In this document: piece after piece, positions 60,941 through 64,000 of the stretch
Layout of the letters: each line of letters begins with the position of its first letter
Numbering within the stretch: the first letter of the stretch is position 1
From: Mactromeris polynyma
Taxonomy: Eukaryota; Mollusca; Bivalvia; Venerida; Mactridae
Length of the DNA stretch: 64,000 bases
Assembly: GCA_032209605.1 (NCBI GenBank)
Contig: JASFXZ010000016.1
Span: 1,612,001-1,676,000 of the forward strand
Direction of reading: 5' to 3'
Translations under genes and position numbers: made by a program
Notes under the pieces: generated by a model
What the model was told of the DNA's origin: nothing
What the model saw: only the letters and a program-made list of their open reading frames with translations
Databases searched by the model: none

Positions 60941-61684
60941 TATGCAATTAAATGATATTGTATCGTATCGTATTGTATTGTCAGTTCCAATAATGATGTT
61001 CTTATTTGTGGAGGATATAATGTTAACATTTTTCTAGATAGCTGGCCAAAAGATCTTATCTTGTTTTTTTATGTCAAATATTTGTATACATAGTAAAACA
61101 TATAAAAAGTGGCATTTGATTCTACAGTATTACATGTACAAAGTTAACACAAAAAATGGCAAATGTGTGGAGTGGGTAACAGCAATTATTGAGACAAAAA
61201 TTCATTTATTTAGATGTAATCAAAGTTTCGGTATTATACTAGTAATGTTTGTGAATAAGGCTCCGGACTTAGTTCACAAATGCAACAAGGACTTTTGTAT
61301 TATTACTCAAATTCGCCATTTTTTTCATTATCGTGTTTATTTAAATATCGATTATAGGGGTGTTGTATACAACCTATTTACAGCGTGTTAAAATTATATC
61401 ACATGATTTAAACAACCTTCCCACCCTATACCCAATATAATGGATAAATCGATAATGAAAGCCTTATCGAATAGGGTTTATAATGGCATGGTCATAAATG
61501 TTTTTGTTAAATATTAATTTTAAGGTGATGAAAATCGTAGACTTTGTTGATAAGACACAGGAATCTCGGATTGAACCATTTCAAAATATTACGAAATACA
61601 CTTATAAGTGTGCAGGTATACTAATATGATCGTATCTCGTTCACTATCAGTCTGAGCTTGCTGAAATTTCAACAAATATACCGT
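60941..61684. other. Insertion specific to right duplication copy
   Basis: The left copy reads straight from ..ACATTTGT into AGATACCTGG at about 1410; here ~744 bp intervene. The insert holds a TATCGTATCGTATTG microsatellite-like run and a 106-codon frame at 61071-61391 that resembles nothing I recognise. It could equally be a deletion from the left copy. Confidence 0.55.
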
Positions 61685-62522
61685 AGATACCTGGCATAAT
61701 ATTTTATTTATTACATGTCATTCATCCACAGACTGAACAAATAACATCAATAAATGTGATGATCTTGTTGATTGGAAAGAGGCTAATAGCGCGTGTGCCC
61801 ACCCTGACTCAACGCACCGTGTTTTTTAAATCGATAAATTCGATGCTATAATCATGATCTACATGTAGCCAATAGCCAATATACACACGTTCGTGTAGAA
61901 ATATTATTCGTTATTAAAAAGTGCACACTTATAAGTTTTGTTAAGTGTATATCGTGTTTTAAGTAGCAATACAGTAAACAGGTATTGATCTGTCATAGAC
62001 AATTCGTATTATATGTTCGAAATTATATATAATACACAGTTGTGTCATTCCAATGACCTTGACCCTAAAATATCAACTTTTACGAGTTATCCAACGTAAT
62101 TAGTGTTGTCATACTCTTAAGTGTACATCGAGATAAAAATCAAAGTGTTGGTTACACAAGAAGTAAGAGGACTCATCCTTGCGTAAATGTGTCTAATAAA
62201 TTGAAACGAAACAAAGTAGTTACTGTGAAAGTCAGTAAAGGTGGTCCAGCATCCGCATAAACAATGAACTAACTATCTAATTGGTTACTCGACCATTATT
62301 TTTATTACTTATTGATATTTTTAAACAGTGAATGAATTTAACAATGCAAACACCATCGTATAAATCATTTCGTCATTCAAATTTTCTGAAAATATTAATC
62401 CACTTTGACACTCAAGTGAAATTTACGACACACTAACAACAACAATCCTGAAACCCCAGTCATAAAACAGTAATATATGGTATATTGGCCTCTTCAAAAG
62501 AAAACAAAGTGACTAATAGATA

Positions 62523-62703
62523 TACAGTAAAACCTCAATAATAAGACCACTCTTGGACACTTGGAAACTGGTCTTCTTACTTGAGGTGATCCTAATATTG
62601 AGGGTGAAAAAGAGCAAATCAGTGATAACAGGTTTTAAAATTTTGTTCTTAATTTTGATGTGGTCCTATTATTGAGGTGGTCTTTCAGTGAGTGTTTACT
62701 GTA
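62523..62703 (+). mobile_element. Pogo/Tigger-like MITE (copy in right duplication)
   Basis: Orthologous to the 2255-2435 copy within the duplication; TACAGTAAAACCTCAATAAT at one end and TTTACTGTA at the other. It was therefore inserted before the duplication. Confidence 0.65.
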
Positions 62704-63601
62704 TATGTATCATATTCAAGGCACGCTACTGCCTACCTCCGGGAAGCTCTGTGATACTTGCACCAGCATATATCAGGAAAACAATGACAGTATTTAAAGG
62801 TAGGGCCAGCATAGTTTGAAATTTTGACAAAATCTCGTTTAGTAACTGTTATAAATATGAGAAAATCACTCGCAATTGTTTCCATACAGATTTACTCTAC
62901 AACACTGCATTGTCACTTCTTTCACAAAACCACAACTACAAGCGTCCGGTACCGGTATTTTCTCTCCTGACCTACGCGCCGAGTTAGCGTCAGCACAGGA
63001 CATTTTTTAATTGGACTCGTATTTTGCAGTTCCTGGAATTTTTTAGGAATAGTTACAATGCGATGTTTTAGAGTATGTCTGTGTAAAGGCATTTACTCAC
63101 CATTTTCGCAATATTATGACTTTTACGTCTGACTGAACTTCAATTGATCTAAAATTAAATTTAGTTTGTACTTCTGGTATAACCCCATTTTAAAACTAAA
63201 CTAAACTAGATATTTTTTGGGATCATCGCATGACTGCAACATCACACGAGATAACCGGGCTCCGATATGAAGCCGATATATCGCAAGGTTTTCTCTCCCG
63301 CTGATGCATAATATTAGACATAATTATGCTCTACTGTGATTAATCAATCCAACGTTGCCCACCCTGAAACTTGAAAAATGGTTTACCACGACACCTGTCG
63401 GAGACTTACATATACAAGGGACATCAATTTTCCTTTAATGTGCGAACTCAAACTTAGAAAATTGTATTTCCATTAGCACTTTCAAACCATGGAAGGCCCC
63501 CGTGTGTCTATTAGACAAACAAGTCGATGTGAAGGAAATCTTCAGTAGCTAAAGGGACAAATACGCGAATTAAAATTTGATACAACTCTTTAAAGTAATT
63601 C

Positions 63602-63775
63602 AGTCGGACCTCGTTCCATCGAATACATCGGGTCAACCCTTTTATTTCGAATACTATATGTTTAATACATTTCAATTCAATGTGACTAAAAACATGGACA
63701 TCGGGACCTGACATTTATTCGGATGATATCAAGTATTCGGATTGAAGGCAGTCGAACAAACGAGGTCCAACTTTA
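63602..63775 (+). mobile_element. Second pogo-like MITE family (truncated homolog at 4192-4265)
   Basis: Starts CAGTCGGACCTCGTTCCATC and ends with the near-inverse AACGAGGTCCAAC. In the left duplication copy only the first ~75 bp remain, so the right end was lost there or rearranged. Confidence 0.4.
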
Positions 63776-64000
63776 TTATAATAATAATGTATTATTTTCT
63801 GTTTAGTTTTTACCTGATATAAACATAAAACATAATTTTAATATAGTTAATACATCAATATATGCATTATCACTAGAAATGTATTACCCTGTATTTGTCG
63901 AGAAAAGGGAGTCTCTTTCTATCTGTTCTACCTATATTTTTCTGGCATGCACATAACTTAAATAAAATGCAATCCCATAAGCCAGTATGTAACAATCATC

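Larger units (their letters stand above)
59797..64000. repeat. Direct duplication, right copy (truncated by window end)
   Basis: Matches 1-4460 in order and orientation and is still matching at the last base. It has about 744 bp (60941-61684) not in the left copy, lacks two left-copy segments, and carries an inverted ~45-bp patch near 63255-63302. The spacing between copies is about 59.5-59.8 kb. Confidence 0.9.

Overview
The window is non-coding-rich, AT-rich eukaryotic DNA: long introns with GT/AG boundaries, many minisatellites, MITEs, tRNA-derived SINEs, and decayed mariner and LINE copies. The repeat classes and the one large gene (IgGFc-binding, FAMeT-like and ShK domains plus a membrane anchor) point to a mollusc, most likely a bivalve. 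This assignment is inference; no species marker is present.

The only well-supported protein-coding gene is on the minus strand between 59038 and 34910. I assembled it by hand as 15 coding exons with consistent splice phases (3666 nt, 1221 codons plus stop). The initiator Met is not included and probably lies in an exon above 59038. Predicted order: hydrophobic signal segment, first IgGFc-binding-type domain, FAMeT-like beta domain, ShK-type cysteine domain, second IgGFc-binding-type domain, thrombospondin type-3-like Asp-rich segment, Cys-rich/helical stalk, one transmembrane helix and a short cytoplasmic tail. It looks like a cell-surface adhesion or recognition receptor. Its introns hold most of the 35-59 kb repeats: a 27-bp array, a poly-C minisatellite, a 29-bp array, a LINE 3' fragment, SINEs and CRE-like palindromes.

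Region by region. 1-4460 is one copy of a sequence that recurs in the same orientation at 59797-64000, so the window spans about one period (~59.5 kb) of a direct duplication. 4.5-11.5 kb holds only dispersed repeats. 11.57-13.88 kb is a 12-bp satellite. 16.99-18.88 kb is a 38-bp satellite with a 17-unit (646 bp) higher-order repeat, followed by a related 33-bp array to 19.36 kb. 19.65-20.1 kb is a GC-rich island and a 10-bp array. 22.98-23.61 kb is a cluster of short palindromic elements. 24.20-25.17 kb is an internally deleted mariner with intact ends. 25.36-26.65 kb is a LINE endonuclease fragment, followed by a ~144-bp three-copy repeat. 28.26-28.61 kb is a foldback element with an 8-bp target-site duplication. 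28.6-34.9 kb holds SINEs, a local tandem duplication and a dispersed repeat. 34.9-59.04 kb is the receptor gene. The rest is the second duplication copy.

Many long open frames in the arrays arise because the repeat unit is a multiple of three, or lacks stops, and are not genes.
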